From NCBI RefSeq assembly GCF_004331955.1, contig NZ_CP036532.1, positions 2,418,001-2,482,000 of the forward strand: DNA of 64,000 nucleotides. Reading direction: 5' to 3'. The notes under the pieces are model-generated. The model saw only the letters and a program-made list of their open reading frames with translations. It was not told the DNA's origin and made no database searches. Below, piece after piece: positions 23,088-33,622 of this stretch (positions within the stretch are counted from its first letter, which is position 1; every line of letters begins with the position of its first letter). The stretch comes from Roseitalea porphyridii (GTDB taxonomy: Bacteria > Pseudomonadota > Alphaproteobacteria > Rhizobiales > Rhizobiaceae). Position numbers and translations under genes: made by a program.

Positions 23088-24657
23088 AGAGCGTCTCGAT
23101 GGTGATGGGGTTCACGCCCTGCTCGGCGGCGAACCGTTCGGTGTTACGGCGCGCCTTGCCGCGCACGAAGAAGGGGATCTTCTTCAGCTCCAGTTCGGCG
23201 TCGTCGGTCCATGACGGGGACCCGAAGCTCGCCGCCACGCTGCCATTCGCCACTACATCCTGCGTTTTATCATCAGGCGCGGTCTGGGCTTCGGGTATCT
23301 CGATGGTCTCATGTTTCGCCCCGGCGTGCAACGCCGCCAGATGCGAAGCCTGCGCGTCGTCGTTGAACTCGAAGTCTTCCCGGAACATGCCCAGAAGATG
23401 CTCTTCGAGCCCCATGACGAGCGGGTGGACGAAGCTGTCGAAGATGACGTTGGCGCCCTCGAACCCCATGAAGGGCGAATAGCGCGCCGGGAAATCCTGC
23501 ACGTGGACGGGCGCCGAGATCACCGCGCAGCCGATCCGCAGGCGCTTGGCGATGTGCCGCTCCATCTGCGTGCCGAGCACCAGTTCCGGCTGGGCCGCGA
23601 CGATGGCGTCCTCGACCTCCAGATGATCGTCGGTGATCAGCGCCTCGATGCCGTATTCCTTGGCCGCGGCGCGCACCTCGCGGGCGAATTCGCGGCTGTA
23701 GGTGCCAAGCCCGCACACCTTGAAGCCAAGCTCGTGCTCGGCGATGCGCGCGGCGGCGATCGCATGGGTCGCATCGCCGAAGATGAACACGCGCTTGCCG
23801 GTCAGATAGTTGGAATCAATCGACAGCGAGTACCAGGACAGCCGTTCGTCGGCCTGGGCGATCACCGGCTCGGGATCGGCGCCGACCAGTTCGGCCACTT
23901 CGCGCACGAACTGCCGTGTCGCGTTCACGCCCATCGGCACGGTCGACACGATCGGCTGGCCGAAGGTGCGCTTGAGCCATTGCGCCGCCTGGCCGGCGAC
24001 TTCCGGATAGAGGACAACGTTGAAGTCGGCATTCGGCAGCCGCGTCAGGTCGTGCGGCGTCGCGCCCATCGGCGCGACCACGTTGACCTCGACCCCGAGC
24101 GTGCCCAGAAGCCGCGTGATCTCGGTGACATCGTCGCGGTGGCGGAAGCCGAGCGCGGTCGGACCGAGGATGTTGCACGTCTTCGGCGCGCCCTCGGGCT
24201 TCTCTTCGGGCGTGCGCCCGCCGGCGAGCCCGCGCACGAGCTGGAAGAAGGTCTCCGAGGCGCCCCAGTTCTCTTTCTTCTGGTAGGACGGCAATTCGAG
24301 CGGAATGACCGGCACGTTCAGATCGAGCGTCTTGGCGAGACCGCCCGGATCGTCCTGGATCAGTTCGGCGGTGCACGAGGCACCCACGATGATCGCCTGC
24401 GGATCGAACCGCTCGACCGCCTCCTTGCAGGCGGTCTTGAAGATCTCGGCGGTGTCCGAGCCCAGATCGCGCGCCTGGAAGGTCGTGTAGGTGACCGGCG
24501 GACGCGCCTTGCGCCGCTCGATCATCGTGAACAGAAGGTCGGCATAGGTGTCGCCCTGCGGCGCGTGCAGCACGTAGTGCAGCCCCTTCATGCCGGTGGC
24601 GACGCGCATCGCGCCCACATGCGGCGGCCCTTCATATGTCCAGACCGTCAGTTGCAT
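23059..24657 (-). CDS. bchB: Light-independent protochlorophyllide reductase subunit B
   Basis: BchB is the NifK-like catalytic subunit that pairs with BchN. ATG 24657 gives the family start [18 protein letters not shown] and 532 residues. D36 (GDTYAD), the unusual aspartate ligand of the NB cluster in this family, is in place. A linker of about 45 residues (near 455-500) separates the core from the C-terminal PCP-reductase domain. It starts one base after the bchN stop codon ends. Confidence 0.96.
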
Positions 24658-24658
24658 G

Positions 24659-26493
<1,835 letters not shown>

Positions 26494-26558
26494 CGTCGCT
26501 GCGCCTTGGCGGCTTCCTCCCTGACCATGGGAGAAATCTAAACCCGGGCTTCGCAGAG

Positions 26559-26592
26559 TGTCAACTTTAATTGACGTTTATTTTTGTTTACA
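26559..26592. promoter_or_regulatory. Double PpsR-type palindrome between bchF and ppaA
   Basis: Two near-consensus boxes abut. TGT-N12-ACG lies at 26559-26576 (core TGTCAA..TTGACG). CGT-N12-ACA, read on the other strand as TGT-N12-ACG, lies at 26575-26592. They share two bases. The first contains TTGACA on the minus strand (26564 down to 26559), a likely -35 for bchF, with TTAGAT 17 bp downstream. The AT-rich stretch contrasts with the GC-rich surroundings. Confidence 0.62.
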
Positions 26593-26710
26593 ATCGGAGC
26601 GCACTGTTCCATCCTTCATCGCGTCGGGGTTGGTCGCACGAGCGCAAAGCCCGGGTTCCGGCCAATGAACCGGTCGCCGTCCCTGGCACGTTCCATGGGT
26701 CCGCCGCTTC

Positions 26711-27754
26711 ATGGGGGACCTGCAGTGCGCGATCGGGAACGCGCCAAGCGCGTCAAAAGCCATGACTGACGACACCAAGGCTATCGATGGGCTCGCGGCC
26801 ACAGCGGCGGAGGATCCGGTCGGCCTGGAACCGTTGCACGACATCGAGGCACCGCCTCCTTCCGACGCACGCGCGCCGGCGCGGAAGCCACGCCCGGCCG
26901 TCACCGACGAGGTGGCACACCGGCCGCTTCTGCATGCCATCATCCGCACGCGCGTGTTCTGGCAAGCCAAGGAACGGCTTGGCATCGGAGGCCATGACGA
27001 GGCGGACCGGGCCCTGTCCGACGCGCGGACCCTCGACCGGTTCAAGCAATCGCTCTATGGCGGCGAGGAGAAACGCGGCCCCGGACCCAGGCGCGGCTCC
27101 GGCCGCCGCCCACTGACGGCGCCGGCCCGCTGGCTGGTGCGCCAGCGCCTGTCGATGCCGGGCAAGCTGGCCTTCCTGGAAGCGGTGGCCCGTTCGCTGG
27201 GCGATGACTGGTCGCGCGATTCGCGCAGCTTTCTGGACGTGACGATCGCCATGGGCCGCCTGCAGCTCGTGCTGCGGCAACTCGTACACGCCCAGGGCGA
27301 GCGCGGCCCCGCACCCCAGCGCGGCACCGCGCTCGTCACCGTTCCGCCCGCCGAGGCACACCATTTCGCCCAGTGCATGATCGAGGAACTGTTTCGCGCC
27401 GAGGGCTGGTCGACCGATCTGTACTGGCCCGAAAGCACCGGCGCGATCATCGACCGCATCGCCGAGCGGGGGCACGACATCGTCTGCCTGTCCTGGTCCA
27501 CCGGGGCTCTGGCCGAAACGGCGCGCGCGACGATCAAGGCCATAGAATCAATGCCTTACGCCACGCGCCCGGCGGTGATCGCCGGCGGCCGGGCCAGCAG
27601 CGAGCACCAGCGCTGGCTCGTCCGGCTCGGCGTTGACTGCATTTGCGAGAGCACGTATGGCGCGCTGGCTGCGGCTCGGCAACTGCTCGATACGCGCGCT
27701 TCCGCGGGTGGCCATTCGCCGCCATCCCTTTCCGCATTGCCCGCCGCCCCGTGA
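26711..27754 (+). CDS. ppaA: PpaA/AerR-type cobalamin-binding antirepressor
   Basis: AerR/PpaA proteins bind cobalamin and modulate CrtJ/PpsR in response to light and redox. The 347-residue ORF has a disordered basic first half (residues 50-145). A B12-binding-like domain follows, with AHHFAQCMIEELFRAEGW, WPESTGAIIDRI and an IVCLSWSTG strand near residues 215-265. ATG 26711 is not backed by a ribosome site; ATG 26762 is an equally good start. The stop overlaps a GTG of ppsR (GTGA), coupling antirepressor and repressor. It is divergent from bchF. Confidence 0.85.
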   Translation: MGDLQCAIGNAPSASKAMTDDTKAIDGLAATAAEDPVGLEPLHDIEAPPPSDARAPARKPRPAVTDEVAHRPLLHAIIRTRVFWQAKERLGIGGHDEADRALSDARTLDRFKQSLYGGEEKRGPGPRRGSGRRPLTAPARWLVRQRLSMPGKLAFLEAVARSLGDDWSRDSRSFLDVTIAMGRLQLVLRQLVHAQGERGPAPQRGTALVTVPPAEAHHFAQCMIEELFRAEGWSTDLYWPESTGAIIDRIAERGHDIVCLSWSTGALAETARATIKAIESMPYATRPAVIAGGRASSEHQRWLVRLGVDCICESTYGALAAARQLLDTRASAGGHSPPSLSALPAAP

Positions 27755-27759
27755 GTGCT

Positions 27760-29192
27760 ATGGAAAAGCAGGTCTCACGCCACAACCATCGCATCTTCAG
27801 CCGGTCGAACCGGCTCTTCGACAAGGCGAGCCCCGAAACGATCGCGTTTCTCGCGTCGGTCGGCGCCGATCTGTCGCTGCTGATCTCGCCTGAGGGCGAC
27901 ATCGTCGACGTCGCCTATCGCGAGCCGGGCGTCGAGCGCTATGGCGTGGACGACTGGATCGGCCGGGCGTGGCGCGACACCGTCACCCCGAATGCTTCGA
28001 CAAGATCGATGCGCTGCTCGAAGAGAACGACAAGACCGGCACCACCCGGCGGCGCCAGGTCAATCATCCGGCAAAGGGCCTGCCCGACCTTCCGGTCGAC
28101 TATACGCTCGTCACCATCGAGGGCATGCCTTGGCGGCTGGCGCTCGGCGAGGACATGCGCAAGCTGTCCGACATCCAGCAGCAGCTCGTGCGCACCCAGA
28201 CCGAGCTCGAATCAGAATATCGCAAGATCCGCGAGGCCGAGGGCCGCTACCGGACCATTTTCCACAAGACCGCCCAGGCGATCATCATCGTCGACGGCGA
28301 CAGCCACGCGGTCATCGACATCAACCTGACCGGCGCCAATCTGCTGCACCAGCCCGCCTCGCGGCTCATCGACAAGCCTGCCCAGCAGCTCGTCGAGCGC
28401 GATGACCGCAACGCGCTGACCGATGCGCTGGGCGCGGCCCGCCACGGCGGCGCCCGCAAGACACTGACCCTGCACGCGGCCGGCCACGCCGACCCGCTCA
28501 GCGCGGTGATCGAGCCCTATCGCGAGAACGGGCGCGGCAACCTGATGCTGTCGCTCCTGCCCGCCGCCGGCACGAGCGCCGAAATGTCGGAAAGCGCGGA
28601 CATGGCGCTGCTCGACAGTTTCGCCGAGGCGCTGGTGATCATCGACCGCAAGGGCATGATCGCGGCGGCCAACGACCCCTTCCTCGACCTGATCCACGTG
28701 CTCAACAAGTCGATGGTCATCGACCGCAATCTCAACGGCTGGCTCGGAGCCTCGTCCGTCGATCTGCAGGTGCTGCTGTCGCGGGTTCGCGAGGAAGGCC
28801 AGGTGCGCCAGTTCTCGACCGTGGTCCGGGACGAGCTGGGGACCACCAAGACGGTCGCCGTTTCCGCCGCCCGCATGCCCGGAGAGAGCGACGGGCAGCG
28901 GATCGGCGTGCAGATTTCGGAGGCCGCCCGCCGCGACGCCCAGTTCACCGTCCCCTCGCCCGGCGCCGATGCGGGTTCGTCCGATTTCGCCGAACTGGTC
29001 GGCCGCGTGCCGCTCAAGGACCTCATCCGCGAGGCGGTCGATGTCATTGAAAAGATGTGCATCGAGGCGGCGCTGCGCCAGACCGACAACAACCGCGCCT
29101 CGGCCGCCGACATGCTCGGCCTTTCGCGCCAGAGCCTCTATATCAAGTTGCGCCGTCACGGGCTGGAGGATTTCGGCTCCGACAACGCCTGA
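27760..29192 (+). pseudogene. ppsR: Photosynthesis repressor PpsR/CrtJ, frameshifted
   Basis: PpsR represses bch, crt and puc genes through TGT-N12-ACA sites. The first 77 codons read as a normal PpsR N-terminus ending WIGRAWRDTVTP at 27990. The remaining approximately 400 residues (from ECFDKIDALLEEN, 27990 onward) are in another frame, as if one base were lost in the CCCCG at 27986-27990. The shifted 3' part keeps the Q-linker, two PAS domains and a Fis-type helix-turn-helix (SAADMLGLSRQSLYIKLR). Without the shift the protein would be about 477 residues, normal for the family. GTG 27751, overlapping the ppaA stop, is an alternative start. It may be a true mutation or an assembly error. Confidence 0.85.
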
Positions 29193-29243
29193 GCCGGCCC
29201 GCGCCTCCTTCCGAAATCGTCGCCTATTTTTGACAACACGGAC

Positions 29244-29261
29244 TGTCAATTTGAATTGACA
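29244..29261. promoter_or_regulatory. PpsR/CrtJ-type operator upstream of bchG
   Basis: A perfect TGT-N12-ACA with near-complete dyad symmetry (TGTCAATT..AATTGACA) lies between ppsR and bchG. TTGACA within its right half could be a -35 element. TTGACA also occurs at 29230-29235. It would place bchG-pucC family gene-bchP under PpsR control. Confidence 0.75.
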
Positions 29262-29291
29262 CTCTGAATGGACCGCTCTAGCTTTCCAGCC

Positions 29292-30206
29292 ATGAGCGCG
29301 CCGTCCGCAACATCACCGGCCATCACCGTGCCCCGACCGGGCGCGGTTGTCGCGCTGCTCAAGCCGATCACCTGGTTTCCGCCGATGTGGGCCTATGCCT
29401 GCGGCACCGTCTCGGTCGGCGCGGTCGGGATCGACCGGCTGCCCTACATCATCGGCGGGATCATTCTCGCCGGCCCGCTCGTCTGTGGTGGCAGCCAGGC
29501 CATCAATGACTGGTTCGACCGCCACGTCGACGCGATCAACGAGCCCGACCGGGTCATCCCCTCGGGCCGCATGCCCGGCCGCTGGGGCCTTTACATCGCG
29601 CTGATCTGGACGGCGCTGTCGCTGGCGCTCGGAGCGTTGCTGGGCACCTGGGTTCTGGTCGCGACCGTGATCGGGCTGGTTCTCGCCTGGGCCTATTCGA
29701 TGCCGCCGGTGCGCCTCAAGCAGAACGGCTGGTGGGGCAACGGCGCCTGCGGTTTCGCCTATGAGAGCCTGCCTTGGATGACGGCCGCTGCCGCCGCGCT
29801 CGGCGCGTTGCCGCCCGGACCGATCCTGGCCGTCGCCCTGCTCTATGGCCTTGGCGCGCACGGCATCATGACGATCAACGACTTCAAGGCGATCGAGGGC
29901 GACCGGCAGATGGGCGTGCGCACCCTGCCCGTCCAGCTCGGCGCCCGGCGTGCCGCGCTGGTCGCCAGCCTCGTCATGGCCGTCCCGCAAGCCATTGTCG
30001 TCGCGATCCTTTTCGCACTCGCCATGCCGTGGCACGCAGCAGCCATCGCGGTTCTCGTGCTGGTTCAGGCGGTCGCCATGGTCCGCTTCGTCGGCAACCC
30101 GCTCAAATACGACGTCTGGTTCAGCGCCATCGGCGTCGGGCTTTACGTCACCGGCATGATGATCGCCGCCTTCGCCCTGCGCGCGGCGACGCTCCCAACG
30201 GTCTGA
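29292..30206 (+). CDS. bchG: Bacteriochlorophyll synthase (geranylgeranyl/phytyl transferase)
   Basis: BchG esterifies bacteriochlorophyllide a with geranylgeranyl diphosphate. This UbiA-family membrane protein shows the Asp-rich motif NDWFDRHVDAINEPDR near residues 70-85 and a second motif NDFKAIEGDRQ near 196-206. Multiple hydrophobic helices are present. ATG 29292 gives 304 residues; an ATG at 29268 adds eight codons but sits very close to the operator. The pucC-family gene follows after 13 bp. Confidence 0.95.
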   Translation: MSAPSATSPAITVPRPGAVVALLKPITWFPPMWAYACGTVSVGAVGIDRLPYIIGGIILAGPLVCGGSQAINDWFDRHVDAINEPDRVIPSGRMPGRWGLYIALIWTALSLALGALLGTWVLVATVIGLVLAWAYSMPPVRLKQNGWWGNGACGFAYESLPWMTAAAAALGALPPGPILAVALLYGLGAHGIMTINDFKAIEGDRQMGVRTLPVQLGARRAALVASLVMAVPQAIVVAILFALAMPWHAAAIAVLVLVQAVAMVRFVGNPLKYDVWFSAIGVGLYVTGMMIAAFALRAATLPTV

Positions 30207-30219
30207 GGAGGCACGAAAG

Positions 30220-31578
30220 ATGTTTCAGACCCGCGCATTGTGGTACCCCCGCTCGCCCGGCCTGAGCTGGCTGGCGATCGTCCGGCTCGGGCTCGTCCAG
30301 GCCGCGCTCGGCTCGATCGTGGTCCTGACCACCTCGACGCTCAACCGCATCATGGTGGTCGAACTGTCGCTCGCCGCCGTCGTGCCCGGCCTGCTGGTCG
30401 GCCTGCACTATGCGGTGCAGATGGGCCGGCCGCTGTGGGGCCACGCCTCCGACAATGGTTCGAGCCGCACGCGCTTCATCCTCGGCGGGCTCGCCCTGCT
30501 CGCCTTGGCCGGCACCGGCGCCGCGGCGACCACGATGCTGTTCGAGCAGAGCTTCTGGCTCGGCATGGCCGCCGCGACCGCCGCCTTCACACTGATCGGC
30601 TTCGGCATCGGCGCCTCCGGCACGTCGCTGCTGGCGCTTCTCGCCAGCCGCACCGCGCCCGAACGCCGCCCGGCCGCCGCCACCGTCGTCTGGATGATGA
30701 TGATCGCCGGCATCGTGATCACCGCGATCGTGTCGGCGCAGTTCCTCGACCCTTATTCGCACGCAAGGCTGGTCATCATCACGGCCATCTCGGGCACGAT
30801 CGCCTTCCTCGTCGCGGCTCTTGGCGTTCGCGGCATCGAGCGGAGCACCCGCGACATCCGCGATCCCGGAACGCGCGCCGAAAACGTCTCCTTCCGCGAG
30901 GCCCTCGTCGACATCTGGCACGATCCGGCCGCGCGCACCTTCACCGTGTTCGTCTTCGTCTCGATGCTGGCCTACCAGACGCAGGATTTGATCCTCGAAC
31001 CGTTCGCCGGCCTTCTGTTCGGCCACACGCCCGGCGAATCGACCGCGCTGGGCGGCATGCATCATGCCGGCGTGTTCCTGGGCATGGCCTTCGTCGGCAT
31101 CGTCGGCAGCGTCTTCGCCAGGCGCCGGCCGGGCCTTCTGAAGCTGTTCACGATCGCCGGCTGTCTGGGCTCGGGCGTCGCGCTGGCGCTCATGGCCGTG
31201 GCGGCAAGCGCCGCCCCGGCCTGGCCGCTCGAGGCCAACGTCTTCGCGCTGGGCGTCGCCAACGGCATGTTCGCCGTCGCCGCCATCGGCACCATGATGA
31301 CGCTCGCCGGCCAGGGCGCGAAATCGCGCGAGGGCATCCGCATGGGCGTGTGGGGCGCGGCCCAGGCCATCGCCTTCGGCCTTGGCGGCTTCCTGGGCAC
31401 CGTCGCCATCGACATCACGCGCTGGCTGACGGGCGATGTCGCCCTGTCGTTTGCCGTCGTCTTCACCGGCGAGGCGCTTCTGTTCCTGGTTTCGGCGATG
31501 ATCGCCACCACCATCGGCGTTGCCGCCACGCGGCAGCAGCGGCCGGCCGCGCACGCCCCGCTCGCGCCGGCCGAATAG
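30220..31578 (+). CDS. PucC/LhaA-family pigment-complex assembly transporter
   Basis: A 452-residue membrane protein with about 12 hydrophobic segments belongs to the PucC/LhaA/Bch2 branch of the major facilitator superfamily. The stretch ALGSIVVLTTSTLNRIMVVEL near residues 28-48 matches LhaA's signature. It lies between bchG and bchP, where many purple bacteria carry a gene called orf428, bch2 or bchG2. The probable role is delivery or channelling of newly esterified bacteriochlorophyll to antenna apoproteins. It is preceded by GAGGAGG. Confidence 0.88.
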   Translation: MFQTRALWYPRSPGLSWLAIVRLGLVQAALGSIVVLTTSTLNRIMVVELSLAAVVPGLLVGLHYAVQMGRPLWGHASDNGSSRTRFILGGLALLALAGTGAAATTMLFEQSFWLGMAAATAAFTLIGFGIGASGTSLLALLASRTAPERRPAAATVVWMMMIAGIVITAIVSAQFLDPYSHARLVIITAISGTIAFLVAALGVRGIERSTRDIRDPGTRAENVSFREALVDIWHDPAARTFTVFVFVSMLAYQTQDLILEPFAGLLFGHTPGESTALGGMHHAGVFLGMAFVGIVGSVFARRRPGLLKLFTIAGCLGSGVALALMAVAASAAPAWPLEANVFALGVANGMFAVAAIGTMMTLAGQGAKSREGIRMGVWGAAQAIAFGLGGFLGTVAIDITRWLTGDVALSFAVVFTGEALLFLVSAMIATTIGVAATRQQRPAAHAPLAPAE

Positions 31579-31591
31579 GGAGGAAAGACCC

Positions 31592-32794
31592 ATGTCCGAC
31601 CACATCATCCACGACGTCATCGTCATCGGCGGCGGGCCAGGCGGCGCGACCGCCGCGCACGACCTTGCCGTTCAGGGCCACGATGTGGTGCTGGTCGACA
31701 AGCAGGGCCGCATCAAGCCGTGCGGCGGCGCCATCCCCACCAAGGCGATCACCGAATTCGCCATTCCCGCCGAGCAGATCGTCTCGCGGGCCCATGCCGC
31801 GCGGATCATCGCGCCTTCGGGCAAGACCGTCGAGATGCAGATCGGCAATATCGGCTATGTCGGCATGGTCGACCGCGACAAGTTCGATCCCTTTCTGCGC
31901 CAGCGCGCCGCCGACGCAGGGGCCGAGTACATCGTCGGCGCCTTCAAGGGTCTCGACCAGAACCCGGACGGCACCGTCACCGCCCACATTACCGACAAGG
32001 CGGACAAGTCGAAGACCCACGCCATCACCGCGCGCATGCTGATCGGCGCCGACGGCGCCAATTCGGCCGTCCGCCGCACCGCCTTCGACAAGGCCAGACA
32101 GCCGCCCTACGTCTTCGCCTATCACGAGATCGTCAAATCACCCGCCCGGCCGGATCCCGATCGGTTCCGCGCCGACCGTTGCGACGTCATCTATGACGGG
32201 CGCATCTCGCCGGACTTCTACGGCTGGGTGTTTCCCCATGGCGAGCACACCTCCGTCGGCACCGGTTCGGCGGTCAAGGGCCATTCGCTGAAGGAGGCGA
32301 CCCGCAAGCTGCGCGAGGAAGCGGGGCTGGGCGATGCCGAAACGGTGCGCGAGGAAGGCGCGCCGCTGCCGCTCAAGCCGATGCGTCGCTGGGACAATGG
32401 CCGCAACATCGTGCTCGCCGGCGATGCGGCGGGCGTCGTCGCGCCCTCGTCGGGCGAAGGCATCTACTATGCCATGCTGACCGGCCGCCTGTGCGCCGAA
32501 GCCGCCGTCGAGGCGATTGCCACCGAGCGCGCCACCGCCCTGAAGACGGCCCGCAAGCGCTTCATGAAGGAGCACGGCAAGGTGTTCTTCGTGCTCGGGA
32601 TGATGCAGTACTTCTGGTACGCCAACGACAAGCGCCGCGAGAAGTTCGTCACCATGTGCGCCGATCCGGACGTGCAGCGCCTGACCTGGGAAGGCTATCT
32701 GAACAAGAAGCTCGTCCGCCGCGATCCGCTGGCGCACCTGAAGATCATGGTCAAGGACACCGCCCAGCTTCTCGGCCTCGCCCGCACGACCTGA
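31592..32794 (+). CDS. bchP: Geranylgeranyl reductase
   Basis: BchP reduces the geranylgeranyl tail of bacteriochlorophyll to phytyl. The 400-residue flavoprotein begins with an FAD-binding GGGPGG motif (residues 13-18) and contains KPCGGAIPTKAI near residue 43. A second FAD contact, GDAAGVVAPSSGEGI, lies near 275-289. ATG 31592 follows GGGAGGAAAG. It ends the bchG-pucC-like-bchP operon or continues into the small membrane ORF downstream. Confidence 0.95.
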   Translation: MSDHIIHDVIVIGGGPGGATAAHDLAVQGHDVVLVDKQGRIKPCGGAIPTKAITEFAIPAEQIVSRAHAARIIAPSGKTVEMQIGNIGYVGMVDRDKFDPFLRQRAADAGAEYIVGAFKGLDQNPDGTVTAHITDKADKSKTHAITARMLIGADGANSAVRRTAFDKARQPPYVFAYHEIVKSPARPDPDRFRADRCDVIYDGRISPDFYGWVFPHGEHTSVGTGSAVKGHSLKEATRKLREEAGLGDAETVREEGAPLPLKPMRRWDNGRNIVLAGDAAGVVAPSSGEGIYYAMLTGRLCAEAAVEAIATERATALKTARKRFMKEHGKVFFVLGMMQYFWYANDKRREKFVTMCADPDVQRLTWEGYLNKKLVRRDPLAHLKIMVKDTAQLLGLARTT

Positions 32795-32802
32795 CCGCTG
32801 CC

Positions 32803-33120
32803 GTGGATGGTTTGACCGACTGGCTCGATGCCATCGCCGCGTCCGGTCGGCTGGCCGAGATCGCCATGGCGGTTCTGGTCGCCGAACTGGCGCTGTTCCT
32901 GTTTGTCTATCGCGCGCCGGCCGCACGCCGCACGCTGGTCTTCAACACGGCCTCCGGGCTGGCGCTGATGGCCGCGCTGCGCGCCGCGCTGATCGGCCAT
33001 GGCGCGCTCGTCATCGCGGGCTTCCTGTCGCTGGGCTTCGCGATGCATCTGGCGGAACTGTGGTTCCGCCACCGCGCCTTCACGAAGACGCCCGAACCGC
33101 CGCCATCGCCGCGGGATTGA
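32803..33120 (+). CDS. Small three-helix membrane protein downstream of bchP
   Basis: The frame gives about 105 residues from GTG 32803 (TTG 32812 is another option). Three hydrophobic segments are visible near residues 20-40, 48-67 and 70-90, followed by a proline-rich tail. The clean topology and 8-bp spacing after bchP favour a real gene. Against it are the lack of an ATG and a 41-bp overlap with the 3' end of convergent tspO. I do not recognise a family. A role in pigment esterification or complex assembly would be a guess. Confidence 0.5.
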   Translation: MDGLTDWLDAIAASGRLAEIAMAVLVAELALFLFVYRAPAARRTLVFNTASGLALMAALRAALIGHGALVIAGFLSLGFAMHLAELWFRHRAFTKTPEPPPSPRD

Positions 33121-33553
33121 GATCCATCACGCGCTTGTTGAGCGCGAAAGCCACGCTGACCCAAGCAAGATAAGGCACGAAGAGAAGCGCGGCGACCACC
33201 GAGATCGGCCAGGCCAGGACGATGAAGGCGGCGATCGTCAGCCACATGGCGCCCGAATCGACCAGCGCCCAGTCCATCCGCCTGATCCCGAAGAAGAGAT
33301 ACGACCACGCCGCGTTGAAGACCAGCTGCGCGCCCCACAGCATGGTGGCGATGCCGAACCCGTCGAGCCGCCAGACGATCCAGCCGGCCGCGCCGATCAT
33401 CAGGTAGAGCGTCGTCCAGACCACCGGAAACGCCCAGTTGGGCGGTGTCCAGCCGGGCTTTTCGAGCCCTTCGTACCATTCGCCGGGCTTGAAGATGCCG
33501 CCCGACGCAGCGGCCACGGCCACCAGCAGGGCATAGACGACGGCACTGATCAT
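33080..33553 (-). CDS. tspO: TspO/MBR family tryptophan-rich sensory protein
   Basis: TspO is a five-helix outer-membrane protein that in Rhodobacter sphaeroides binds tetrapyrroles and damps photosynthesis gene expression in oxygen. ATG 33553 gives 157 residues. KPGWTPPNWAFPVVWTTLY near residues 32-50 and the aromatic AAWSYLFFGIRR stretch are family hallmarks. It is convergent with the bchP operon and overlaps the small membrane ORF. An ATG 15 codons upstream lacks support. Confidence 0.93.
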   Translation of the reverse strand: MISAVVYALLVAVAAASGGIFKPGEWYEGLEKPGWTPPNWAFPVVWTTLYLMIGAAGWIVWRLDGFGIATMLWGAQLVFNAAWSYLFFGIRRMDWALVDSGAMWLTIAAFIVLAWPISVVAALLFVPYLAWVSVAFALNKRVMDLNPAAMAAVRASS

Positions 33554-33622
33554 GAAAGGTCTCCCGCGGCGCGTTCTGCACCGCACATAGTCTCGCACGG
33601 ATCGGCCGCAACCGCGACCCTG

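Noticed and set aside
30148-31626. 492-codon minus-strand frame opposite the PucC-family gene
   Set aside because: Shadow frame with extreme Arg/Asp/Gly content and no recognisable domain.
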